Below, in pieces: positions 16,494 to 24,494 of a DNA stretch of 64,000 nt. The first letter of the stretch is position 1, and every line of letters begins with the position of its first letter. Below the pieces are notes generated by a model, which ran no database searches, was not told where the DNA came from, and saw nothing but the letters and a program-made list of their open reading frames with translations. The stretch is taken from assembly GCF_022869785.1 (NCBI RefSeq), contig NZ_CP094997.1, forward strand, positions 6,205,001 to 6,269,000, in the 5' to 3' direction. Source of the DNA: Dyadobacter chenwenxiniae. Lineage in GTDB: Bacteria; Bacteroidota; Bacteroidia; Cytophagales; Spirosomataceae. The translations under genes were made by a program, and so were the position numbers.

Positions 16494-16585
16494 GGTAACA
16501 ATAACCAAAGGAAATATTGATCTAGTCCAATAAATTTTTTAAAAAACAATAATTCTCCAATTATAACGGATAAGCGCGCAAAGAA

Positions 16586-17095
16586 TTATTTCCGTGCCAG
16601 TTCCCATCGCCAAAGGGGCCCTTCATCGGGATCGTTTACATCCTCTATTTGCTTAAAACCTATTTTTTCAAGGATTTTTACAGAAGCATTTTCCTCTCTG
16701 AGAGTATGCGCAACTATTTTGTGGACACCCGGCTGTGCGAATGCATGCACGGTTAACCCTTTGGCCGTTTCTGCACCCAAACCTTTGGATCTGTGGGAAG
16801 ACGTGATTTCATAACCAATCTCAACCATTCCACTGGCATCCGGTTCGCCCTTGTAGCCGCAAGAGCCGATCAGCATGTTGTCGGGAATGTGTATAATCAA
16901 ATAAACCCACCAGTCACGCAAAGGAGGGTGGGCCTTCCAGCGATGGTAAGAAGGAGTAAAGGTGTCCCGAAACTCGGTCCACTTCTTGGGAACATTAACA
17001 CCCATTACGCGTGCTAATGCATTATTACCCATGCGAATGGCATCGAAAAGCGTATCGTCGCAGGGCACAATCCTTAAATTGGGGGTTAGAATCAT
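16586..17095 (-). CDS. GNAT family N-acetyltransferase (RimJ/RimL type)
   Basis: A 169-residue acetyl-CoA-dependent acetyltransferase. The acetyl-CoA pyrophosphate loop is visible in HRSKGLGAETAKGL, preceded by MVEIGYEI and followed by ENASVKILEKIGFKQ, the classic motif A and B blocks of the RimJ/RimL subgroup. Members acetylate ribosomal protein N-termini, amino acids or small amines; the substrate cannot be read from sequence. It begins 29 bases after the coiled-coil membrane gene upstream and may be the last gene of that transcript. Confidence 0.82.
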   Translation of the reverse strand: MILTPNLRIVPCDDTLFDAIRMGNNALARVMGVNVPKKWTEFRDTFTPSYHRWKAHPPLRDWWVYLIIHIPDNMLIGSCGYKGEPDASGMVEIGYEITSSHRSKGLGAETAKGLTVHAFAQPGVHKIVAHTLREENASVKILEKIGFKQIEDVNDPDEGPLWRWELARK

Positions 17096-17124
17096 ATTGA
17101 TAATTTAACCCCCAATTTAGAACA

Positions 17125-18516
17125 TTATGAGTTGTTTTCGTCAAACCGGTCAGTTATTGCTTTCCGGATGGCCTGATGCGGGCGCATTCCGGTGGCCCGT
17201 GACCTGGGAACTGCGCGATCTGCGGAAGCATTGGATTTGGCGCGTAAAGCAAGGTTGGAAACTGTTAAATGGCTGTTTCTCCATGCATCATATTCTTCCT
17301 CTCCCATTACATCCCTGCTCACCTGACCGTGCGCATAGCCATCTCCATACGAATGAACGCGGGTGTCGGTCAGTGTTTTTCTGCGTTCCGCTTCCAGATT
17401 TTCAATCTCCGCTTTGATCTGCGATTCTTCCTGTTTCAATTCTTCCAGGGCAGGCATTACGGCAATGTCGTTTTCAAGAATGCTTTTTTGTGTCAAATGA
17501 GCGGTCAGGGCTTCTTGCAGCGGCTCCATTTGTCTTAAAATCCGTTTTCTTCTGCGTCTTAGCCGCCATAATTTGGGATCAATTTGGAGCCATCGATACC
17601 AAAATCCTTGTAACACCGGCAACGCCATACCCAGTGAAACCGCACCTGCAACCGCAAAAAGCACACCGCTTAATACGAAGGAAAGTAATGCCCACGGACT
17701 ATTGACAAGATCCAGGTTCAGTTGATCGGAGTTTCGAAGCGCTTCTTCGATTTTGTTTGTCAGTTCAGGGCTGTTTACCGGAGCGCCTGTCAACGGGTCA
17801 ACGGCATTTAATTGCAAGTTTTTGACAGACTTGTTGATCGCTTCTTTCAGCTTATCGGTGCGGTAAGCTTCATAACGGAACCAGCCTAAAATGATTAATG
17901 TAACAATGGCGAAAATGGAGAGAACCAATTTAAAGCCCGCATAGCGAGATCTCGCCTTTGGCGTTTCGTTTCTATGGTAGGGTTCTTCCACCAAACGGTC
18001 ATAGGCAGGTTTCAAAAGAATTGACAACATGGCTAAACCGATTGCAAATGCCCAGGCTTCATTGGAGTTCCTGATATTCAGCGCATATGCCACAATTTCG
18101 TGCGAAATGATCAAGTCACCCGCAATGAAAGAGATACCCGCGGCCAGAAATATCAGCCCTGCAATTAAGGAATAGGATGGCGCTTTGCTCGTGCGTTTTT
18201 CCCTTAACTCCTCGGTGACGGCATCGATCTCAGCGATTGACTTTTCACTATCCTGGATCTTTTTTGCAGTATTATTAAGGCCCATCACCTCGTTTTGCAG
18301 CTTGTCGTAGGCCGTTTTGTGCTGCCGGATCGTTTCCTGCTGCTTATTTTTTACTGAAAAAAGTTCTTCTTTCTTGGTGTTAATTCTTTCAATAATCCAG
18401 TCGTGATTTACATTACTGGACAAGTATGCTTCGTACACCTGGCGGTCAATGCCTTCAATTCCACTGGAATATCCGTGCTGAAAATCACCGCCCTGGTTTG
18501 GATTCTGCTCGTTCAT
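17125..18516 (-). CDS. Unknown coiled-coil/four-TM/coiled-coil membrane protein A
   Basis: I do not recognise this 463-residue protein. It starts with a Gly/Gln-rich segment, then a coiled coil at about 41-108. Hydrophobic segments lie at about 115-135, 153-170, 193-213 and 274-300. A very basic stretch (RLRRRRKRILRQ, about 318-328) and a second coiled coil (about 330-380) follow, then a Gly/His-containing segment (HSYGDGYAHGQVS) and a polar basic tail. It has no enzymatic motif. The next upstream gene encodes a protein of the same layout 81 bases away, suggesting a hetero-complex. The basic block after the last membrane segment predicts cytoplasmic coiled coils. Confidence 0.72.
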   Translation of the reverse strand: MNEQNPNQGGDFQHGYSSGIEGIDRQVYEAYLSSNVNHDWIIERINTKKEELFSVKNKQQETIRQHKTAYDKLQNEVMGLNNTAKKIQDSEKSIAEIDAVTEELREKRTSKAPSYSLIAGLIFLAAGISFIAGDLIISHEIVAYALNIRNSNEAWAFAIGLAMLSILLKPAYDRLVEEPYHRNETPKARSRYAGFKLVLSIFAIVTLIILGWFRYEAYRTDKLKEAINKSVKNLQLNAVDPLTGAPVNSPELTNKIEEALRNSDQLNLDLVNSPWALLSFVLSGVLFAVAGAVSLGMALPVLQGFWYRWLQIDPKLWRLRRRRKRILRQMEPLQEALTAHLTQKSILENDIAVMPALEELKQEESQIKAEIENLEAERRKTLTDTRVHSYGDGYAHGQVSRDVMGEEEYDAWRNSHLTVSNLALRAKSNASADRAVPRSRATGMRPHQAIRKAITDRFDENNS

Positions 18517-18597
18517 GACTTTATGTATTTTGTATGATCGAAAATGAATTTTGATAAAATACCAGGCTCAGCTTCGAAAAAGCCATGCCCGGGAACA

Positions 18598-19764
18598 TTA
18601 ATCTCTGCTTTTTCGGATCAAATTTAGCTGCCTCGTGCTCAGCTCGTTTTTCATCCTTCTAGCCAGGAAAAACTCACTTTCGAAAAGTTTAACCAACATA
18701 TCCCTTTTTGCGTAAAGCCGATCCCGCTCGGTCTCAGCTGTGCTTTGCTCCCGGAGTATTTGCCATTTTTTGACGCGCAACTGGTCAATTTCCTCTTGAA
18801 GCGTCTGGCATTCCGTTTCCCAGTTATAGTTATTGTCAGCAAATTCCTGGCTGTCTTTTCTAATGTTGAGCCAAGCCTTTGTGTCGTTCCATAAAACCGT
18901 AATGTTGCTTAGCAAAAGCTTTCCTGCGAACATAAAAAGGAAGAAAACGAACACAAACAGCGCAAATGCCTGCCACCAGGTCTGATATGTGATCACATTA
19001 GCAAACACAAACAATGCTGCCGCAAAAGGAAGCCCGATCTCTTCCAGCAGCGACTTCCACGTCACGCGCGAATCGGTGTCGTGAAAAAGAGAAATTTTGC
19101 CAAATAAACTGAACATCCCAGCCAGGAATACACCCAGCGCAATCCACGAATTGTCCGCGAATGCCGGTTTGAGAGACTCCCGGATCAGGAAAAAGTTACC
19201 GATACACATAGCAATGCAAAGGCTTATGCCGATCAATGTGCGGGGTAGGTGATGCTCGCGCTCAGTGTTGTTAACCGGGTTTTTTAATTTGTCCTTTAAT
19301 TCCTCAATACGGTTATTTTTCTGCCCGATAAAAAGGTTAAACTCCTGAATACGTTCATTATGCTGTTCAATGCTGGCGTTGTATCCTGCTGCCAGATTGG
19401 AGAAATATTTCTGGATAATGTCTGTCTTTTCATGCGGATCGGATTCCGAAAGTCCGAACAGCACGCCTTCGTCACGCAATGTATCTTCGTCTTCCAGCCA
19501 ATACGGAATGATGACTTCCACTTTCTGTATTTCCGGAACCTCACTCACTGCCGGTTCAGGCATTTGCACAGGCTTGGTCGTTGCAGATGTAATAATCTGG
19601 GAACGGTTTTCCGGCAAGGATGAGGCAGCGTTGGTTAAAGGAGAATAATCGGAGGGAGCGTTGGGAGCTGTTTCGTTTTCAACAGGCTCATCATCATAGT
19701 ATTGGTCCGCGTCGGATGCGTTGGGGCGGAACCAGTTCGCAATCAGTTCAGTCAATTTTGCCAT
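18598..19764 (-). CDS. Unknown coiled-coil/four-TM/coiled-coil membrane protein B
   Basis: An unrecognised 388-residue protein. Residues 14-95 are acidic and Pro/Ser/Thr-rich and probably disordered. A coiled coil spans about 114-162, hydrophobic segments lie at about 175-195, 206-226, 244-261 and 264-285, and a Glu/Arg/Lys-rich coiled coil fills 314-375. There is no signal peptide or catalytic motif. The layout mirrors protein A downstream, without obvious sequence similarity in the membrane part. A 12-bp inverted repeat lies immediately before the start codon (19765-19803) and could affect translation. Confidence 0.72.
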   Translation of the reverse strand: MAKLTELIANWFRPNASDADQYYDDEPVENETAPNAPSDYSPLTNAASSLPENRSQIITSATTKPVQMPEPAVSEVPEIQKVEVIIPYWLEDEDTLRDEGVLFGLSESDPHEKTDIIQKYFSNLAAGYNASIEQHNERIQEFNLFIGQKNNRIEELKDKLKNPVNNTEREHHLPRTLIGISLCIAMCIGNFFLIRESLKPAFADNSWIALGVFLAGMFSLFGKISLFHDTDSRVTWKSLLEEIGLPFAAALFVFANVITYQTWWQAFALFVFVFFLFMFAGKLLLSNITVLWNDTKAWLNIRKDSQEFADNNYNWETECQTLQEEIDQLRVKKWQILREQSTAETERDRLYAKRDMLVKLFESEFFLARRMKNELSTRQLNLIRKSRD

Positions 19765-19803
19765 TGTTTTTCATGGGTTAACCTGCGATTATCCATGAAA
19801 ACA
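19765..19803. promoter_or_regulatory. Inverted repeat directly before the protein B start codon
   Basis: TGTTTTTCATGG (19765-19776) pairs with CCATGAAAACA (19793-19803) with one unpaired T. On the minus-strand message the hairpin ends directly at the ATG of protein B. It lacks a U-run, so it is not a typical terminator. A role as translational control element or operator is inference. Confidence 0.4.
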
Positions 19804-19861
19804 GAGAAAATTGCTACATTATTGTGATGACCGGCTATTAAAAAAGGTAAGCATCTGGTAA

Positions 19862-20452
19862 TTAGGACATTTCAAACATCTTCTGTAAAGCCTGCCATAA
19901 TTTTTTCTTCAAATTACGATCAGCCTCGATGACGGGCAATGTATCTGTGAGCAGGAACCAGACTCCATCGACTAATTTCGGTGTGTAAGGCATCAGTAGC
20001 AGGTCCAAATGCAGCTTAATGAGCGGCACGCCGAAGGTGATGAAGAAATTGGTTTTCTTTTCTGACAGCACTTTTCGCGCGTCCGGACCTTTTAGGAAAC
20101 TGTAATTAACAATGTCCGCTTTCTCCACAGAGTGACCGACTGCTTTAAGGATATTGTCCAAAAATACAGACTCCGATGCAGCCATTTCTTTCTGTTTAGG
20201 CGCGTCGATGAGGATCAGGATGCTATGCAGCAATGCCGGGAAATCAGCAACTGGCAATGTCGGCGCAGACGCTACGGATGGCGTTTGGGAGATGGGCTTG
20301 GCAATGATGGTCGGAGTTTCGGCGATTACGGCAGCGGGCTCAGGCTCCTTAATGACTGGTTTTTCCACAACCTCCGGCGCAGCACTCGCCCCCACACGGA
20401 ACAATGTTTCGTTTTGATATAGTATCTGAAAAAGCGCTGACGATGAAGACAT
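19862..20452 (-). CDS. Unknown 196-residue protein with a Pro/Ala-rich linker
   Basis: I cannot assign this protein. Residues 22-70 are rich in Pro, Ala, Glu and Val and look like a flexible linker. The C-terminal 120 residues look like a compact alpha/beta domain, with ESVFLDNILKAVGHSVEKAD, then FFITFGVPLIKL and GVWFLLTDTLPVIEADRNLK, ending in KKLWQALQKMF. The pattern vaguely recalls uracil-DNA-glycosylase-like folds such as HolD (psi), but this is weak. It starts 18 bases after the thermonuclease gene and is followed by protein B, so co-expression with both is likely. Confidence 0.65.
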   Translation of the reverse strand: MSSSSALFQILYQNETLFRVGASAAPEVVEKPVIKEPEPAAVIAETPTIIAKPISQTPSVASAPTLPVADFPALLHSILILIDAPKQKEMAASESVFLDNILKAVGHSVEKADIVNYSFLKGPDARKVLSEKKTNFFITFGVPLIKLHLDLLLMPYTPKLVDGVWFLLTDTLPVIEADRNLKKKLWQALQKMFEMS

Positions 20453-20470
20453 TTGTGGTTTAATTTGTAA

Positions 20471-21055
20471 TTATAGCTGACCAAAAAATGTAGATGGCTG
20501 GCTCCAAATGCCCAGTTTTTGCTTCTTAGCCTGAATTTCCAGATTGGAATATTCCTGACTTTTTGAATACTTTTTGAAATGCACTGCCAGTCCGGCTTTT
20601 ACCAACTCCTTATTCAAGATCCTGTTATTCGGAAGCACAACTTCACCCAATAACCTGCCGTATTTATCGAAATTACCTGCATGCCTGATCTGAACCGTCT
20701 TGCGGAAACATTGCTGGCTTGTATACTGCTTCGCAACTTTATAATATGGTCTTCCGCGCTCCGGGCAATTCACATGCAATAGCCTGATCCTGATCGGTTT
20801 GCCCATTCTCTGACCTGCTTTTTTGCCGGAGAAAAGAAATTTCAGCTCAATAGTGTCGCCATCCTGAATCCCGATAACCTCTGCCTTTAAAGGATTTGGT
20901 AAGTCGTAATGCTGCTGAATATTGGCATTTTGAAGGCGACTTGCAATGTCATTATTAAAAGATGAAAGCGCGAGGATAACTGTCAGCGCAATCAAAACAT
21001 GGGATTTTACTCTACTCACTTTTACTCTAATTACTTTCACTCCAATCACTTTCAC
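20471..21055 (-). CDS. Secreted thermonuclease-family (SNase-like) protein
   Basis: A 194-residue exported nuclease-like protein with a signal segment (HVLIALTVILALSSF) followed by one SNase domain. Residues matching staphylococcal nuclease are the Asp in GIQDGDTIEL, the Arg and Glu in IRLLHVNCPE, and the Arg in DKYGRLLGEV. The position of the calcium ligand Asp40 is Asn here (VNCPE for VDTPE). The first 20 residues are an unusual Lys/Val repeat (MKVIGVKVIRVKVSRVK) encoded by a short DNA repeat. The start overlaps the cytochrome stop as ATGA, supporting the start at 21055 and translational coupling. Confidence 0.8.
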   Translation of the reverse strand: MKVIGVKVIRVKVSRVKSHVLIALTVILALSSFNNDIASRLQNANIQQHYDLPNPLKAEVIGIQDGDTIELKFLFSGKKAGQRMGKPIRIRLLHVNCPERGRPYYKVAKQYTSQQCFRKTVQIRHAGNFDKYGRLLGEVVLPNNRILNKELVKAGLAVHFKKYSKSQEYSNLEIQAKKQKLGIWSQPSTFFGQL

Positions 21056-21056
21056 T
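21003..21056. repeat. Short tandem repeat at the thermonuclease N-terminus
   Basis: On the plus strand an approximately 15-base unit built on TTTYACTCYAATYAC recurs three to four times with small changes. In the coding frame it produces the VKVI/VKVS/VK repeat of the thermonuclease N-terminus. Confidence 0.5.
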
Positions 21057-21474
21057 GTTCTTCAAGCTTGTACCACTTAATGTCGTTGAGGGGCTTCCTG
21101 CGGGCGGCTGTTGCCGTTGGCGCGTAATGTTTTTCCAGGTAATCGAGCACCTGTTTTTCTGTTTCGCCAAGGTCCCAAAGGTTATGGTTGGCCTGCATCC
21201 AGCGAATTTTCTGCTTCCAGCCGTCTCTTGTAAAGCGATTGGCAATGATCAGTTTAGACGAATGACAGCTTGTACACTGCGCCTTCACCATATACAGGTT
21301 CGGATCCGTTACCAGTCCGGTTTCCTTGTCTGTTTTTGTAGTGTCCAAAGCCACTTTTACTATTCCTGACCGATTTTCGATACGTGTTTTGGAGCGAAAA
21401 GCGGTTGAAACCAATCCTATAAAAAGGAAAAGGGTAAGCAGCAGACAAAGATTTTTATTTTTGATCAAATGCAT
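21052..21474 (-). CDS. Monohaem c-type cytochrome, SorB-like
   Basis: A 140-residue periplasmic cytochrome c with a signal peptide (LCLLLTLFLFIGLVSTAF) and one haem site C67-T-S-C70-H71. The likely axial Met is in IRWMQANHNLW. It follows the molybdopterin sulfite oxidase-like gene by 19 bases, the arrangement of the sulfite:cytochrome c oxidoreductase pair SorA/SorB, so it is probably the electron acceptor of that enzyme. The final codons overlap the thermonuclease start by four bases. Confidence 0.82.
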   Translation of the reverse strand: MHLIKNKNLCLLLTLFLFIGLVSTAFRSKTRIENRSGIVKVALDTTKTDKETGLVTDPNLYMVKAQCTSCHSSKLIIANRFTRDGWKQKIRWMQANHNLWDLGETEKQVLDYLEKHYAPTATAARRKPLNDIKWYKLEEQ

Positions 21475-21493
21475 TGCAGGGATTTTTCAATAA

Positions 21494-22726
21494 TTAACCC
21501 ACTTTAACCGCGATTCGCTCGCACGCATTGTTCAGGTAACCACCCGGATTCCAAGCGGGTATAACCATAGGCTGCGCATTTCCTTTGTCGTCGGTCGCTT
21601 TTGCCCAGACTTCATAATAACCCTTTGATGGAAATTTCACCTTAGCGCTCCAATGTTGCCACGCCAGCCGGTTAGCAGGTGCTTCCAGCTTGCAGTCCTT
21701 CCACGTTGCGCCGAAGTCAATCGAAACTTCCATTTTTTTGATCGCGCGGTCGCCCGCCCATGCATGTCCGCGTAATGCCAGTTCGGCGTCAGGCGCAATC
21801 ATTGCTCCCGATTTTGGAAAAGTAATGAGCGATTTTACAGGCATGGATTCAATGATCTTGAAATATTCATCTGTTTGCGGCACATCTTCGCCCGGTGAAA
21901 CGGGGCTTTTAGGCATTTTATAACTGTGGCCTTCCATTTTGGCGCCATCGTGCACTTTATTACGAACGGAGATCCGGCTAAGCCATTTGCCCGAAACGGA
22001 TGCCGGCCAGCCACCAATGACCAACCGCAATGGATAACCGTGGAATTCTGGGATATCCTTACCATTCAATTGCCAGGCAATGATCGTTTCATCCTCCATG
22101 GCTTTGGACATCGGCACGCCGCGGGAAATGGATTCTTTTTTCGGGTCTTTGCTCAAATGCTGGTCTTTTCCGTGGTAGCCAATGTAAACCGCATCGCCTC
22201 TGACGCCAACATCGGCCAGTACATCTTTCAGACGGACACCGGTCCATTCTGCACAATGTACTGCGCCTTGTCCCCATTGATTGCCCGATGCCTGCGGCTG
22301 AAAGCCCGAGCGGCCGTTACCGCCACATTCAAGGACCAGCTGGTAAGTGTAATGCTTAAATTTCTTTTTCAATTCTGCGAGCGTGTAAGTCTTCGATGCT
22401 TTTACCGATTCCCCGTCGATGGTCAGCGTCCAGGAAGCAGCATCGATTGTTTCCGGGATAAGTCCGTTGTTTCTGATAAACATCTTGTCTACCGGCGTAA
22501 TGCGGTCATCGAGCAAATGGACGGGAGCTTCCACATTCCAGGGCTTATCTCCCTGAACGATCATTTCCAGGCTTTTGCCTTTCAACGCGTCCTTTTCATC
22601 AAATAGAAGCGGGACATAACCTTTGGGCATTTTGTCCGCAAAAACAATGTTTGTACCCATTGCGGCAGCTAGTGCAACCAGGCTGCTTTGCTTCAAAAAG
22701 TCGCGTCGGTCAGATGCAGAATTCAT
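21494..22726 (-). CDS. Molybdopterin sulfite dehydrogenase, SorA/sulfite oxidase family
   Basis: A 410-residue periplasmic molybdoenzyme of the sulfite oxidase family that oxidises sulfite to sulfate and passes electrons to cytochrome c. A twin-arginine signal DRRDFLKQSSLVALAAA opens the protein. The oxidoreductase domain shows the Mo-ligating Cys134 in LVLECGGNGRSGF, then GYHGKDQHLS, and GYPLRLVIGGWPA. The C-terminal Mo-co dimerisation domain contains ALRGHAWAGD and AWQHWSAKV. The haem domain of vertebrate sulfite oxidase is absent; its role is taken by the adjacent cytochrome. It is the first gene of a minus-strand run down to at least 20471. Confidence 0.85.
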   Translation of the reverse strand: MNSASDRRDFLKQSSLVALAAAMGTNIVFADKMPKGYVPLLFDEKDALKGKSLEMIVQGDKPWNVEAPVHLLDDRITPVDKMFIRNNGLIPETIDAASWTLTIDGESVKASKTYTLAELKKKFKHYTYQLVLECGGNGRSGFQPQASGNQWGQGAVHCAEWTGVRLKDVLADVGVRGDAVYIGYHGKDQHLSKDPKKESISRGVPMSKAMEDETIIAWQLNGKDIPEFHGYPLRLVIGGWPASVSGKWLSRISVRNKVHDGAKMEGHSYKMPKSPVSPGEDVPQTDEYFKIIESMPVKSLITFPKSGAMIAPDAELALRGHAWAGDRAIKKMEVSIDFGATWKDCKLEAPANRLAWQHWSAKVKFPSKGYYEVWAKATDDKGNAQPMVIPAWNPGGYLNNACERIAVKVG

Positions 22727-22822
22727 TACGAGGTTCAGAAATAGTTCAAAATATCAAACGTCGAATTTACGTAAACCATATTATTAAAGCACCCGATTAT
22801 ACCGATTTAAGGGATATTTAAT

Positions 22823-22852
22823 AAAAAAGAGGCTGCCCTTCGGACAACCTCT
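22823..22852 (-). terminator. Rho-independent terminator after the ferritin-like genes
   Basis: On the minus strand AGAGGTTGTCC pairs with GGGCAGCCTCT (two G-U pairs), followed by a run of six U. It lies about 100 bases after the stop at 22949 and before the sulfite oxidase start. Confidence 0.75.
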
Positions 22853-22948
22853 CGCTTCAAGATAATAGTGTGTACTGACACTCAGAACATTACTCACTTA
22901 AAATAAGTGTATGTATACGTTCGACAGGAGAATCTACATTATGCGTTA

Positions 22949-23740
22949 CTATGCTTTGATAAACGGCCCCGCAATGGCAAGCACCGCTGCTTTTGTCAAT
23001 GGTTCGTCAAATGCTTCTGTAACAGCCGCATCCGATTTGGAAGCAAGGCCTTTCAGGTTTACACCGCCTTGTGTCATGTTTTCCTCACCAGCATAAATCG
23101 CGGGTACAGCGCCTTCTTTTCCTGTAATCCAGCCTTTCATAGCAGGATTTGCAGTTACAGTCGCCGCCAATCTGCGGACAACAGCTGCGTGACGTGCTTC
23201 CACAGAGTGAACTTGCAATGCATATTCCAGGATTTGCGGATCAGCCTTTAATGCAGTGGCTTGTCCTTTATAGGCACGAACGCCTGTATCTTCCAATGCA
23301 CTTGAAACTGTTACGAATGTTTTGTAATTGGTAAAAACATCACCAAAAGCGCCGCCATATTGGAAGTCGAATGTTGGTTTTTTAATCGCCTTAGCGCCCA
23401 ATGCTTTCACAAGGAATGCTACGTGTTGCGTTTCGTGCTTGCCGATTTGAGCGAAAATTGCTTTATCTGATGCAGGGATCAGGTTAGCAGCTGCATTTCC
23501 GGCTTTGTAAAACTCATCTTCCAGGTATTCCAGCGTCAAAGCGTAATTTAACACTTCAATGGCTGTTGCAGACTGTGCAAATGCTTTGTTTACGATTGAT
23601 GCAAAGACAGTAGGAACTGCAACTGTTGCTAGTTTACTGCCTATTTTACTCATGAAGTGACGACGTGTAGCGTACTCAAGTCGGCCCGCTGCATCTCCGT
23701 CAATTCTTTGAAAATCATCTATAATTTTGAAAATATCCAT
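22949..23740 (-). CDS. Ferritin-like domain protein (Ferritin_2 family), exported
   Basis: A 263-residue member of the exported ferritin-like (DUF4439/Ferritin_2) proteins. The hydrophobic segment KLATVAVPTVFASIVNKAFAQ after TRRHFMSK resembles a Tat-type signal set about 25 residues in. The four-helix domain shows LNYALTLEYLEDEFYKAG, IGKHETQHVAFL and LQVHSVEARHAAVVRRL, with Glu and His residues arranged as di-iron ligands. It is a paralogue of the gene 28 bases upstream and is probably co-transcribed with it. A role in iron or oxidative-stress handling is inferred. Confidence 0.8.
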   Translation of the reverse strand: MDIFKIIDDFQRIDGDAAGRLEYATRRHFMSKIGSKLATVAVPTVFASIVNKAFAQSATAIEVLNYALTLEYLEDEFYKAGNAAANLIPASDKAIFAQIGKHETQHVAFLVKALGAKAIKKPTFDFQYGGAFGDVFTNYKTFVTVSSALEDTGVRAYKGQATALKADPQILEYALQVHSVEARHAAVVRRLAATVTANPAMKGWITGKEGAVPAIYAGEENMTQGGVNLKGLASKSDAAVTEAFDEPLTKAAVLAIAGPFIKA

Positions 23741-23768
23741 TGTTTCTGAATCAAATTAGTGTTTTAAA

Positions 23769-24494
23769 TTATTTACCTACGTTGGCACCTGTGATGGTGT
23801 CCTTTACGTAACCCTTTACGGCAGCGAGGATATCGGCCGGGGCAACCGCTTTGTCAAATCCGTCACCATTAATGATGTCGTCGCCTGCAAAGTCAACAGA
23901 TTTAGGATTGATCAGATCACGGATAACCGCAGCGTGACGGGCTTCAACGGAAACGATTTTTCCGGCAAGCACCAAATAACCATCATCTTTGATCAGTTTT
24001 CCTGCACCATTGTACGCCGCAACGCCTGTATCCTCAAAAAGCTTGGCTGCGCCCAGTACAGCATCGCGTTTTGTGAAATCAATGGCAGCGAAATTTGGCG
24101 TAAGTCCTTTGATCGCTTTGTCGCCCAATGCAGCTTTGAAAAAGTCGCGGTGAATAATTTCGTGGTCGCGGATATCGGTAAGGATCGTTTTTTCCGCGTC
24201 GGTCATTCCTGAATATGGTGTAGCAATAACCTGTGTGTAGAATGCGGCTTCCAATTGTTCCAGCGCGTATGCATAGTTCAATACACCTACATCTCCTGAA
24301 CCCAGGTCAACGGTGTCACCTGTTCCGGGGATCATTGGGTCCGGATCATCATCGTTACATGCAGCAGCAATGACAATAGTTCCGAGCGATGTGGCCAATC
24401 CGGCAGAACGCAAAAACAGACGTCTGTTTACTACTGACGTGATTTCCCCTTCTTCCTTTCCGGAGTTGTTTTTTGATTTCATTAGTCTGTTCAT
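23769..24494 (-). CDS. Ferritin-like domain protein (Ferritin_2 family), exported
   Basis: A 241-residue paralogue of the following gene. NRRLFLRSAGLATSLGTIVIAA is a Tat-like signal, and AAC with NDDD directly after it could also be a lipobox, so it may be a lipoprotein. The helical bundle keeps LNYAYALEQLEAAFYTQV, IRDHEIIHRDFF and KIVSVEARHAAVIRDL with the presumed Glu/His metal ligands. It is the first gene of a two-gene operon that ends at the terminator 22823-22852. The upstream 570 bases are non-coding. Confidence 0.8.
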   Translation of the reverse strand: MNRLMKSKNNSGKEEGEITSVVNRRLFLRSAGLATSLGTIVIAAACNDDDPDPMIPGTGDTVDLGSGDVGVLNYAYALEQLEAAFYTQVIATPYSGMTDAEKTILTDIRDHEIIHRDFFKAALGDKAIKGLTPNFAAIDFTKRDAVLGAAKLFEDTGVAAYNGAGKLIKDDGYLVLAGKIVSVEARHAAVIRDLINPKSVDFAGDDIINGDGFDKAVAPADILAAVKGYVKDTITGANVGK

